A stretch of DNA of 12,355 nucleotides from Gammaproteobacteria bacterium (GCA_027484495.1 JAIXSW010000075.1:1-12355), one strand, 5' to 3'; positions 1 through 6,518 are shown, numbered from the stretch's first letter. Program-made: numbers and translations. Notes: generated by a model from the letters alone, not told the origin.

Positions 1-60
1 CTCGAACCACCGACCCCCACCATGTCAAGGTGGTGCTCTAACCAACTGAGCTAAGGACGC
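1..60 (-). tRNA. tRNA-Val(GAC), 5' 60 nt, cut by window edge
   Basis: Read on the minus strand from 60, the sequence begins GCGTCC (acceptor strand) and continues with a D-arm (AGCTCAGTTGGTTAGAGC), an anticodon arm CCACC-TTGACAT-GGTGG with anticodon GAC, a variable loop, and the start of the T-arm with TTCGAG at the edge. This closely matches E. coli valV/valW. The T-arm 3' half and acceptor 3' strand lie outside the window. In E. coli tRNA-Val(GAC) genes sit beside the mdtK-ribC block, and the same block lies just upstream here. Its own promoter is visible at 96-124. Confidence 0.95.
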
Positions 61-95
61 AACCTGTGCCATCAGCTGTGCTGACAACGGCGGCT

Positions 96-124
96 ATAGT
101 ATTTTTTGCCTCAGTTGATTGCAA
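96..124 (-). promoter_or_regulatory. sigma-70 promoter of tRNA-Val
   Basis: On the minus strand TTGCAA (119-124, 4/6 to the -35 consensus) is separated by exactly 17 bases from TACTAT (96-101, 4/6 to the -10 consensus). It is followed by the G+C-rich discriminator AGCCGCCG, typical of stringently controlled stable-RNA promoters. Transcription would start near 89, giving a 5' leader of about 29 nt before the mature tRNA end at 60. The rest of 61-177 shows no gene and no convincing terminator for the lipoprotein gene that ends at 178. Confidence 0.65.
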
Positions 125-177
125 GCGTTTTTTCGGTAACTTGGCTTAACCGCTGCAATTTTGCGCGTTGTCCAGAT

Positions 178-1233
178 TTAACGGGGCCCATCACATTGAC
201 GCCAGCGCTGCCAGAATGCCACGTGTTCACGCAGCTGCTGTTGCAGCTGTAGTTGTGGTGTTTGCAAACGTTGTTGTATTGCCGGTTGCAGGGGATGCTG
301 CTGATAGAGTTGTAGTAATTCAGCGATGAGCTCAGTTGCGATGCCGTCCACGCGTGCCAAATCAGCTTGCACCCGCCCAATAAAAATCTGGCTCAGCAGA
401 TTTTCCCGCACTGAGCTATCGGCCTGGCACAGGTCTTTCTGCGGGACCTGCGCTAAAAGCGCATTCAGTGTGGCAAAAAATTGTTCAGACAATCGCAGAC
501 TATGCTGTAAATCGGCAATTAACTGGCTTTGGTACAAGGCACCCAAAGCGCTATTGATCTGGATATTACTGGCAGCCAAATAGTCCTGTTTCTCAATATG
601 TTGCCGTAGCAGGTTGAGTTGTTTTAGCGCTTGTATACTCTCAGCGAGGCCACTCTGATCGGCGGCGATCCCGCGTTGACTGCCGCCGAGTTGCTGGCGC
701 AGGGTCTGATCACGGCTAAGCAGATTGGCAAACACCGCTGGCAGTTGCTGTTGTTTTTGCTGGTAAATCTGCTGCAGTGTCGTTTTCAATTCAGGCGCTA
801 GCTGGTTCACCAGTGCAGGGGATTTCAGACAGTTACCGAGCTTTAGCAGCAGCTTTAATTCGTATTGCAGCATTGCTGCGTCGGTTTGAACTTTGCCAAG
901 GCTGTTATTGCGCTCTGCAATCAGGGTTTCTAAATCACAGATATCGAGGGCCAGCATATCGGTTAAATCGATTGTGGCGGCAGGGATGACAAGACTGAGC
1001 GTGCGGATGTCTGGCAGCGGTGTGACTGCAGTTTTACTGAGCTGTGTGACGTCCGCTACCAGTGGCACCGCGACAACCCGTTGTAGCCTCGCCTGATAAT
1101 CACTGAACATCGTTTCCGGATGTGGCTGGCAGGCACTCAGCACGACCCCAGTCAGCACAGTGCCAAGGTGCCGGCTCAATCGTTTAATGAAGCATAGTGC
1201 TTTGATGCGGCTCTGCCGGTTGCCAGCTGCCAT
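178..1233 (-). CDS. DUF3080-type outer-membrane lipoprotein
   Basis: This is a predicted lipoprotein of unknown function. From ATG 1233 it has a basic n-region (residues 6-21), a hydrophobic segment and the lipobox LSAC with Cys35; Gln36 at +2 predicts outer-membrane sorting. After the signal comes an alpha-helical, Leu/Gln-rich body without membrane segments or an enzymatic motif. The segment after the lipobox (MFSDYQARL, 42-50) and the C-terminal RENLLSQIFIGRVQ region resemble the DUF3080 family of Shewanella and Vibrio, from memory and not by search. ATG 1233 was chosen because GGATGGAAG precedes it; it overlaps the MATE gene by 50 bp. The alternative is TTG 1179, five bases after the MATE stop, which gives a more usual short signal peptide but has no visible Shine-Dalgarno. 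It is the second gene of the MATE operon, in the place E. coli has ydhQ. Confidence 0.78.
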   Translation of the reverse strand: MAAGNRQSRIKALCFIKRLSRHLGTVLTGVVLSACQPHPETMFSDYQARLQRVVAVPLVADVTQLSKTAVTPLPDIRTLSLVIPAATIDLTDMLALDICDLETLIAERNNSLGKVQTDAAMLQYELKLLLKLGNCLKSPALVNQLAPELKTTLQQIYQQKQQQLPAVFANLLSRDQTLRQQLGGSQRGIAADQSGLAESIQALKQLNLLRQHIEKQDYLAASNIQINSALGALYQSQLIADLQHSLRLSEQFFATLNALLAQVPQKDLCQADSSVRENLLSQIFIGRVQADLARVDGIATELIAELLQLYQQHPLQPAIQQRLQTPQLQLQQQLREHVAFWQRWRQCDGPR

Positions 1234-2578
1234 CTTCCATCCGTTTCAGTTGCCAGACTAATAACCGGCCAAGTAACACTGCTGCGACAGTCAGGCCGAT
1301 AATGATCCCAACCCAGAAGCCCTGTGCACCCATCGGCGCCACCAGCCAGTCGGTTAAACCTAATACGCAGCCAAGGCCAAAACCGATGGGCCAATACGCG
1401 ATTAAAGTGATATAAAAAATAGGTTTGGTGTATTTGAGGCCACGCAACGTGCAACTACAAATCACCTGCACGGCATCTGACAGCTGGTAAAAACAGGCCA
1501 GAATCAGAATTGCTGCGGCTAGTTCTAATACGGCAGGGTCTGTACTGTATTGTGCGGCAACCCAATGCCGTGCCAGCAGTGTCAATAAGGCAATCCCTAT
1601 TGCCAGTAGCATGCCTATCTGGATCGCGGTCGCGATGGCCTTACGCAGCTCTTTGACGTCACTGGCTCCGGCCAGGTGACCGACACGAATAGTGGTCGCA
1701 AGGCCAATACTCAGTGGCAACATAAACACCATAGAACAAAAATTGTTGGCGATTTGGTGCGCCGCCACCACAGTCGGGCCTAAATGCGCGATCATCAGCG
1801 GAATACAGGTAAATAGGGACACTTCAAAGAAAAAAGCAAAAGCGACTGGTGTGCCTAAAGCGACGATTTGCCAGATTTGTGCCCAGTCCGGCCGGTAAGA
1901 GTGCAGGCGGGCGCGGACAAAAGCGGTGCGACGACCAAATGCGGCGTAACCGAGTAAAGTCAGAAACATCGCGACAAACACCAGGCTGGTCGCCAGACCA
2001 CAACCAGCACCGCCCAGGGCCGGCATGCCGAATTTGCCATAGATAAACACGTAGTTGGCGGGAATATTCACCAGAATGCCGACAAAACTGATCCACATCG
2101 CTGCTTTGGTGTATCCAATCCCCTCATACAGGTTGCGCAGGATCATATAGCCGGCGGCGGGGAAAATGCCCCAGGCGATGTAACCAAGATAAGCCAGCGC
2201 TTTTTGCCGCAGTTCATCATCCATCTGCATCAGGCTCAGTGGGATGTCGATAAACTGCATGCCAGCAAAAATCAAAAAAGACAATAACAGCGCCAGTAAA
2301 CCGCCCTGGTAAGTTGCAGGCAGGATTTCTTTGTGGCGGCCGGCGCCAAAATGCTGAGCAATAATTGGCGTTAACGCCAATAACAGGCCCTGAAAGGTCA
2401 ATAAAATCGGTAACCATAATGCCGATCCGATCGCGACAGCTGCCATATCGGTGACGCCAACCTTGCCAGCCATCAGCGTATCGATGACATACATCATGGT
2501 TTGCGTCAGCTGCGCGACCATAATAGGGCCTGACAATTTCAGAATGGTTTTTGCTTCAAAACGGGAAAAGGGTAACAT
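1184..2578 (-). CDS. norM: MATE-family multidrug/Na+ antiporter, NorM/MdtK type
   Basis: An inner-membrane exporter of 464 aa, the usual length, with about twelve hydrophobic segments in two homologous halves. Hallmarks are the N-terminal GPIMVAQLTQ and VIDTLMAG (Asp33), GAGCGLAT, FFFEVSLF with an acidic residue near 250, TVVAAHQIANNF, IRVGHLAG, and SDAVQVI in helix 10. These acidic residues correspond to those implicated in cation coupling in Vibrio cholerae NorM (D36, E255, D371). ATG 2578 (MLPFSRFEAK) was chosen over an upstream in-frame TTG at 2599; GAAGAG lies 8 nt before it. It is divergent from the ribE fusion across 66 bp, an arrangement also seen for E. coli mdtK-ribC. Substrates cannot be told from sequence: cationic drugs and dyes are typical of the subfamily, while some MATE proteins (Shewanella Bfe, E. 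coli YeeO) export flavins. Confidence 0.93.
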   Translation of the reverse strand: MLPFSRFEAKTILKLSGPIMVAQLTQTMMYVIDTLMAGKVGVTDMAAVAIGSALWLPILLTFQGLLLALTPIIAQHFGAGRHKEILPATYQGGLLALLLSFLIFAGMQFIDIPLSLMQMDDELRQKALAYLGYIAWGIFPAAGYMILRNLYEGIGYTKAAMWISFVGILVNIPANYVFIYGKFGMPALGGAGCGLATSLVFVAMFLTLLGYAAFGRRTAFVRARLHSYRPDWAQIWQIVALGTPVAFAFFFEVSLFTCIPLMIAHLGPTVVAAHQIANNFCSMVFMLPLSIGLATTIRVGHLAGASDVKELRKAIATAIQIGMLLAIGIALLTLLARHWVAAQYSTDPAVLELAAAILILACFYQLSDAVQVICSCTLRGLKYTKPIFYITLIAYWPIGFGLGCVLGLTDWLVAPMGAQGFWVGIIIGLTVAAVLLGRLLVWQLKRMEDGSWQPAEPHQSTMLH

Positions 2579-2644
2579 TGGGCGCTCTTCAGGCTGCAAT
2601 CGGTCTTGCTCAAAGGCCTAAATGTTAACACAACGGGGAAATGC

Positions 2645-4369
2645 ATGTTTACCGGAATAGTGCAGGCACAAGTACAAGTGCGGGATCTGACCAAGCGTGA
2701 CGGCTTTCTACGGCTGACTTTGGATGCTGGCGAGGCGCATCTGCAGCAGCTCCAGAGGGGGGCTAGTATTGCGGTCAATGGCACCTGTTTGACGGCCACA
2801 GAATTCGATAGCGCCGCCGGCTGGGTCAGTTTTGATGTCATCGACGAAACGCTGATAAAAACCAATTTAGGTACGCTGCAGCCAGGTTCCAAAGTCAATT
2901 TCGAACGGTCACTGAAGTTTGGTGATGAAATTGGTGGTCACATTGTCTCCGGCCATATCAGCGCGACAGCGGAGATCCTGACGATTAAACGCAGCGACGA
3001 CAATTGCGCCATGCAACTGAGTTTTCCGGCTGAACTGGCGCCTTTTATCCAGCCAAAGGGTTTTATTGCCATTGATGGCGCCAGCCTCACGATTGGTGCG
3101 GTCGAAGGCCACAGTTTCTGGTTGCATCTGATCCCGGAAACACTGGCGATCACCACGTTGGGCCAAAAGCAAGTCGGCGACCGGCTCAATTTGGAACCCG
3201 CTACGGCGCAGCCGGTGGGTGTTCCCAGCATGCCGGCCGCAGCATGGCAGCAAGTGGCAGTAGCAACGGTGGTGACGCCGGTTCAGTCTAAAGTGCTGTC
3301 GCCGGCATTGTCGGTTTATCTGGATGTGCTGCGGTTGTTCGCGGCTTTGTTAGTGTTCGCCCACCATGCTGCCTATGAGCGTTTTGATGGCAGCTGGATA
3401 GCGCCGCTCGCTGGTTATGGCCATGATGCAGTGGTAATCTTTTTTGTTTTGTCAGGTTTTGTCATTGCTTTTGTCCAGCAAACCAAAGAACGCACAGCAA
3501 TGTCTTACGGCATCAGCCGGGTGAGCCGGTTGGTTTCGGTGGCGTGGCCGGCGGTGCTGGCGACCATCCTGCTCGACAGCGTAGGTCGGCTGATGCTACC
3601 AGAGCTCTATGATCCTGCGTTGCCGCTGCATGGTACCTTGCATAGTTCCTTATTGTTTACCAACGAGTTTTGGGTGGGTGGCATGCATGTCGGCTCTAAC
3701 ATCCCGCTGTGGTCATTGTCATTTGAGGCGGCTTATTACCTGGTGTTTGCTGTGTTTATGTTTAGCCGCCATCGTTGGTTATGGTGTTCGCTGGCGGCGT
3801 TGGTGATTGGTCCGAAGATCCTGTTGTTGTTGCCCGCCTGGCTTGCCGGGGTTTGGGTATACCACTATGCCGCCACTGACCGTAGCCGTCCGGTGAATAT
3901 GCTGATGGCGCTTGGTGGGGCGGCATTTGTGCTGTTGATGGTGATCGGCAAGGTCGGGAATTTGTACATCAACTGGCGCGTGGCCCACTGGCTTGGCCCG
4001 CAAATGCATGAGTTCTTCGGTCATTCCAGCGCTTTTGTCACTGATTACATCATTGCGCTTGGATTTGCCGTGCATCTGGTTGGTATGGCCGGACTATTAC
4101 GCCAGATCCAGGTGCGCCAGACTCTGCAGGCGATGGTTAGCCGCTTATCCGGTGCCACATTTCCATTGTATGTGTTCCATTATCCGGCGTTGTATTGTTT
4201 TACCGCGTTAAGTGTTGGGCTGTTCGAGCAAAAAATCGGCGTCCTGATTGGTGTTCTGGCGTTAGGCTTTAGCTGGCTAATGACCGCGCCCTGCGAAAAG
4301 TTGCGGTCATATTTACGCCGAAAACTGCTGGCGTTATTTTTGCCTGAGCAACAAAACGCCAGGCAATGA
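2645..4369 (+). CDS. ribE: Riboflavin synthase alpha chain fused to acyltransferase-3 membrane domain
   Basis: One uninterrupted 574-aa frame joins two proteins. Residues 1-184 are two lumazine-binding barrels of riboflavin synthase, which converts two 6,7-dimethyl-8-ribityllumazine into riboflavin plus the pyrimidine substrate. The start MFTGIV, Ser41, Cys48 and Thr50 (GASIAVNGTCLT), GGHIVSGHI with His104, DGASLT (Ser147, Thr149) and HLIPETLAITTLG are present. The C-terminal helix (E. coli IDPQTQ...VERVL) is absent. Residues 185-221 are a Pro/Ala/Val/Gln-rich linker. Residues 222-560 are an acyltransferase-3 (OafA-like, COG1835) unit with about ten hydrophobic segments: Arg230...His240-His241 in helix 1, FFVLSGF (266-272), LWSLSFEAAYYL (355-366) and LYVFHYP (508-514). 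Such enzymes O-acylate cell-surface sugars from the membrane. ATG 2645 follows GGGGA; the upstream TTG 2606 only adds a leader. No FMN riboswitch precedes it; only 66 bp separate it from the divergent MATE gene. No internal start has a good ribosome site (best is ATG 3230, Met196). Confidence 0.88.
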   Translation: MFTGIVQAQVQVRDLTKRDGFLRLTLDAGEAHLQQLQRGASIAVNGTCLTATEFDSAAGWVSFDVIDETLIKTNLGTLQPGSKVNFERSLKFGDEIGGHIVSGHISATAEILTIKRSDDNCAMQLSFPAELAPFIQPKGFIAIDGASLTIGAVEGHSFWLHLIPETLAITTLGQKQVGDRLNLEPATAQPVGVPSMPAAAWQQVAVATVVTPVQSKVLSPALSVYLDVLRLFAALLVFAHHAAYERFDGSWIAPLAGYGHDAVVIFFVLSGFVIAFVQQTKERTAMSYGISRVSRLVSVAWPAVLATILLDSVGRLMLPELYDPALPLHGTLHSSLLFTNEFWVGGMHVGSNIPLWSLSFEAAYYLVFAVFMFSRHRWLWCSLAALVIGPKILLLLPAWLAGVWVYHYAATDRSRPVNMLMALGGAAFVLLMVIGKVGNLYINWRVAHWLGPQMHEFFGHSSAFVTDYIIALGFAVHLVGMAGLLRQIQVRQTLQAMVSRLSGATFPLYVFHYPALYCFTALSVGLFEQKIGVLIGVLALGFSWLMTAPCEKLRSYLRRKLLALFLPEQQNARQ

Positions 4370-4371
4370 GC

Positions 4372-4572
4372 CTAGTAAAACTGCTCGTCTTCGGCGTCAA
4401 CGAACACCTGCACACTATGCCTGGCTTCATCTTTGTGCATCACGATGTGGATGGGATTGCAGCAATTGCTGCAATCCTCAATGTCGTCCTGATCGTCGCC
4501 GCTGATGTCCAGTGTGATGTGGGTTGGGTGGCCACAAAATGGGCAGAGAATGGTTTTATGAAGGAGTTGCAT
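4372..4572 (-). CDS. CPXCG-motif zinc-ribbon small protein
   Basis: A 66-aa protein of the CPXCG cysteine-rich family, function unknown. It has two cysteine knuckles, CPFCG (Cys10, Cys13) and CSNCC (Cys34, Cys37, Cys38), separated by an acidic stretch (GDDQDDIED) and followed by HIVMHKDE and a very acidic C-terminus. Four cysteines in this spacing predict one structural zinc. ATG 4572 is preceded by GGAG (4579-4582) at 6 nt. It converges on the ribE fusion with only two bases between the two stop codons. A 10-nt tandem repeat lies just upstream (4588-4609). Confidence 0.87.
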   Translation of the reverse strand: MQLLHKTILCPFCGHPTHITLDISGDDQDDIEDCSNCCNPIHIVMHKDEARHSVQVFVDAEDEQFY

Positions 4573-4587
4573 CGGTAGCTCCTTAGA

Positions 4588-4609
4588 TTTGCAGTGTTCT
4601 TTGCAGTGT
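4588..4609 (-). repeat. Tandem 10-nt direct repeat upstream of the CPXCG gene
   Basis: On the plus strand TTTGCAGTGT occurs twice, at 4588-4597 and 4600-4609, with a 12-nt period. It sits 6 nt upstream of the Shine-Dalgarno of the CPXCG gene, so it lies in the promoter or 5' leader. It could be a pair of same-orientation binding sites on one helical face or simple chance; I know no regulator for it. The remainder of the 132-bp gap (4573-4704) has two weak hairpins without U-tracts and nothing else I can name. Confidence 0.35.
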
Positions 4610-4704
4610 AGAACTGCTCACCACAAGCGGCGAGCAGGACATCAGACGCAACTCAGCTGCAGATCACGACAGCTGTAAAGGTGCTGTCATAAAGCAGCGT
4701 TAGT

Positions 4705-5358
4705 TCAGAGGTTTAACAAATCTTTTTGCTCAAGCTGCAGCAATGAGTCCAACACTTTGTCAGCAATGCTGTATCTGGGGTCGTGCCGGTGCTGCGGTTC
4801 CGGCACCGCGAAACAGCGCATCCGTGCGGCTTTCGCGGCAATGACGCCGGTGACACTGTCTTCCAGTGCCAGGCACTGCTCAGGCGCAACGCCAAGGGCT
4901 GCGGCTGCATTCAGATAAACTTGTGGATGTGGCTTGGCATAGGGCAGGTATTGCGCGGAGCAGGTCGCCTGGAAATAAGGTAACAATTCAAAATGTTGCA
5001 GTGCAGCCAGCATCATATGGTGATTGGATGAGGTAGCGAGCGCAACGGGTAACCGGAGCTGCTGACAGAGTTGCAATGCCTGTCGTGCACCCGGTAACAA
5101 CACGCCGCGCTGGCGGATTAATTCGATCACCTGCGCAATGATTTGGTCAGCCACTTCGCCTTGTGTCGGTCCACTCCATGGCGATTGCCGGTACCAGTAA
5201 TCGACAACATAATCGCAGCGCCAACCGACAGTTTTTGCGGTATCGGCAAGCTTAAGCGGCACGCCGAGGGCGGAGAAGGTGTCAAATTCAGCTTGTTGCC
5301 AGAAGTCTTCGGAATCGAGCAACAAGCCATCCATATCAAAAATAACTGCCTGAACCAC
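4705..5358 (-). CDS. hxpB: HAD-family sugar/hexitol-phosphate phosphatase (YniC/HxpB)
   Basis: A 217-aa cytoplasmic HAD phosphatase; E. coli YniC is 222 aa. Motif I is FDMDGLL with nucleophile Asp8 and acid/base Asp10, motif II is Thr109-Ser110 (ALATSSN), motif III is Lys142 (YAKPHPQVYL), motif IV is Glu166-Asp167 (LEDSVTG). WYRQSPWSGP (55-64) and the C-terminal DPRYSIADKVL closely follow E. coli YniC, which dephosphorylates 2-deoxyglucose-6-phosphate and hexitol phosphates. The start is GTG 5358 with AGGAG five bases upstream; it begins 15 bases after the yniA stop, so the two genes are co-transcribed and probably both act in sugar-phosphate or glycation housekeeping. No clear intrinsic terminator follows. 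Confidence 0.9.
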   Translation of the reverse strand: MVQAVIFDMDGLLLDSEDFWQQAEFDTFSALGVPLKLADTAKTVGWRCDYVVDYWYRQSPWSGPTQGEVADQIIAQVIELIRQRGVLLPGARQALQLCQQLRLPVALATSSNHHMMLAALQHFELLPYFQATCSAQYLPYAKPHPQVYLNAAAALGVAPEQCLALEDSVTGVIAAKAARMRCFAVPEPQHRHDPRYSIADKVLDSLLQLEQKDLLNL

Positions 5359-5373
5359 AATGTCTCCTGTGCG

Positions 5374-6234
5374 TCAGCTCAATAACTGCTGGATCAGCTC
5401 CTGTGCCTGCCAGCTGTAGCGGCCGCCGCGTAAATATGCCAGATGCAATAAGTGGTACAGGTTATAGAGGTCTTTGCGTTCGGTAAATCCCTCTGGTAAC
5501 GCGTGCACCTGTTGATAAGCAGAAAAAAAGGCACTGGGCAGCGGGTCAAACAAACCGGCGAAGGCAAGATCGACTTCGCGGTCCCCAAAATAGCAGGCTG
5601 GGTCAAACAGCACAGGCGCTTCGCCTAAAAAACCAACGTTGCCGCGCCAGCATTCGCCATGCACCAATGCGGGCTTGGGTTGATGATGATGCAGCCGTTG
5701 CCGCACGCGCTCGACTATTTTGTCGATATCGCCATAAGTCTGTTGCTGCTCAGCTAATAACTGCAATAACCAGCCAATACGTTGTTCGGAAAAAAATACC
5801 GACCAGTTGCTGCCCCATTGATTTGGCTGCAGCGTGGAGCTTAAGTAGTTATCCCAGTCAAAACCGTACATCGCCTGATCATCGGCCTGATGTAAAAAAG
5901 CTAGCTGATGGCCAAGCGCTTGCCAGCCATACGGGTGGTCGGTTGCCAGTGGCAGATATTCCAATACCAGAAAGGATTTTTCGATCGTCTGGCCCGCACA
6001 GATCACTTGCGGGACCCGGACACAATGCCGGTTTTGGATAAACCTCAGCGATAGTGCTTCAGCTTCAAAGCTGTCGAGCACGTCACGACGATTCAGTTTG
6101 ACCAGGTATTGCTGTTCGGCACCACTGATGTGAAACAGCAGATTGTCAGAATGCGTGGCGAGTTGTTGTTTATGAGAGATCCGGAAATCTTGTTGTAGTT
6201 CAGTACTGATTTGGTCCGCAATGGCTTGCCACAT
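5374..6234 (-). CDS. yniA: Ketosamine (fructosamine/ribulosamine) kinase-like protein YniA
   Basis: A 286-aa member of the fructosamine-3-kinase family, which phosphorylates ketosamine adducts on glycated amines so that they break down. The start MWQAI is nearly the same as in E. coli YniA and is preceded by GGAG at 7 nt; the frame is open further upstream to 6360 but without similarity. Visible are Lys46 in YLVKLN (nucleotide binding), QPNQWGSNWSVFFSEQRIGW (lid/substrate region, family signature), the catalytic loop HGECWRGN (192-199) and FDPACYFGDRE with metal-binding Asp211. The family normally has HGDLWxGN, so the catalytic Asp is Glu194 here (codon GAA at 5655-5653). This may lower or abolish activity. 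It is transcribed divergently from thrS across 284 bp and is the first gene of the yniA-yniC pair. Confidence 0.92.
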   Translation of the reverse strand: MWQAIADQISTELQQDFRISHKQQLATHSDNLLFHISGAEQQYLVKLNRRDVLDSFEAEALSLRFIQNRHCVRVPQVICAGQTIEKSFLVLEYLPLATDHPYGWQALGHQLAFLHQADDQAMYGFDWDNYLSSTLQPNQWGSNWSVFFSEQRIGWLLQLLAEQQQTYGDIDKIVERVRQRLHHHQPKPALVHGECWRGNVGFLGEAPVLFDPACYFGDREVDLAFAGLFDPLPSAFFSAYQQVHALPEGFTERKDLYNLYHLLHLAYLRGGRYSWQAQELIQQLLS

Positions 6235-6347
6235 GTCGCTGCTCCGCAGTGAAAGTAAAGTAAATCTAGCTTCAGAATTATGGTCGACTTTGCCAGTTCC
6301 GCTGGCGGGCGTATTGATCAGGAACAAACACAAGTCGGACAGCAGAC

Positions 6348-6376
6348 TTGCTCCGGCCAAGCACAGCCAGTAATAT
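6348..6376 (+). promoter_or_regulatory. Candidate thrS promoter
   Basis: TTGCTC (6348-6353) and TAATAT (6371-6376) are 17 bases apart. The -35 matches the consensus at only 3/6 and the -10 at 4/6. Initiation near 6383 would give a leader of about 135 nt that holds both anticodon-like stem-loops, comparable to the roughly 160-nt E. coli thrS leader. This is the best promoter-like pair in the yniA-thrS gap (6235-6518). The rest of that gap has no gene; upstream of about 6345 I see only weak inverted repeats and no clear yniA promoter. Confidence 0.4.
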
Positions 6377-6424
6377 GGCTGCGCTTTTTAGTGCCCAGCT
6401 GCTGATACGTTCGGTCGCTGTGTT

Positions 6425-6448
6425 GTTTCGCCACTCGTACGGCAAAAC
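6425..6448 (+). promoter_or_regulatory. thrS operator domain 4: anticodon-arm mimic with CGU loop
   Basis: Stem GTTTCGCC (6425-6432) pairs with GGCAAAAC (6441-6448): three G-C/C-G pairs at the loop, one C.A mismatch, three T-A pairs and a G-C pair. The loop is ACTCGTAC, which contains CUCGUAC: U33, anticodon CGU and A37 of a tRNA-Thr(CGU) loop. It lies at -94 to -71 relative to the thrS AUG. In E. coli the thrS operator has two such stem-loops (domains 2 and 4) that bind the two subunits of dimeric ThrRS. A mostly unpaired A/U-rich linker (6449-6480) follows, equivalent to domain 3. Confidence 0.7.
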
Positions 6449-6480
6449 CAAAAAGCTCACTACTTATTCTTATTCAACAT

Positions 6481-6501
6481 GTGACCCTTGGTACGGGCCA
6501 C
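6481..6501 (+). promoter_or_regulatory. thrS operator domain 2: anticodon-arm mimic with GGU loop
   Basis: GTGACCC (6481-6487) pairs with GGGCCAC (6495-6501) except for one A.C mismatch at the fourth pair. The 7-nt loop is UUGGUAC: U33, anticodon GGU (6490-6492) and A37, a copy of a tRNA-Thr(GGU) anticodon loop. The anticodon sits at -29 to -27; in E. coli the equivalent CGU is at -32 to -30. The arm ends six bases before the Shine-Dalgarno GAGGA (6508-6512), so bound ThrRS would block the 30S subunit, as shown in E. coli. The fit of loop size, U33, anticodon, A37 and position makes this a strong call. Confidence 0.85.
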
Positions 6502-6518
6502 CACTGTGAGGATTTATC

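Noticed and set aside
2579..2644. FMN (RFN) riboswitch upstream of the ribE fusion
   Set aside because: Only 66 bp separate it from the divergent MATE start and none of the conserved RFN helices or loop sequences are visible.
3195..3310. Frameshifted normal ribE C-terminus
   Set aside because: The other two plus frames over this segment do not encode anything like the expected C-terminal helix; one runs into a stop.
3230..4369. Separate acyltransferase gene starting at ATG 3230
   Set aside because: GGTGGG 10 nt upstream is a poor ribosome site, and the ribE frame has no stop before it, so a single fused gene is the direct reading. It remains a minor alternative.
4614..4688. Hairpins CTGCTC/GAGCAG (4614-4637) and GACAGC/GCTGTC (4668-4688) as terminators
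   Set aside because: Six-pair stems with 9-12 nt loops and no U-tract on either strand.
6331..6350. Inverted repeat CAAGTC...GACTTG in the yniA-thrS gap
   Set aside because: Short, with no U-tract; it lies upstream of or over the presumed thrS -35 and matches no named site.
6235..6460. N-terminal extension of YniA to 6360, and a 60-codon minus frame at 6278-6460
   Set aside because: Homology to YniA starts at MWQAI with a good ribosome site; the upstream frames resemble nothing and overlap the thrS leader.
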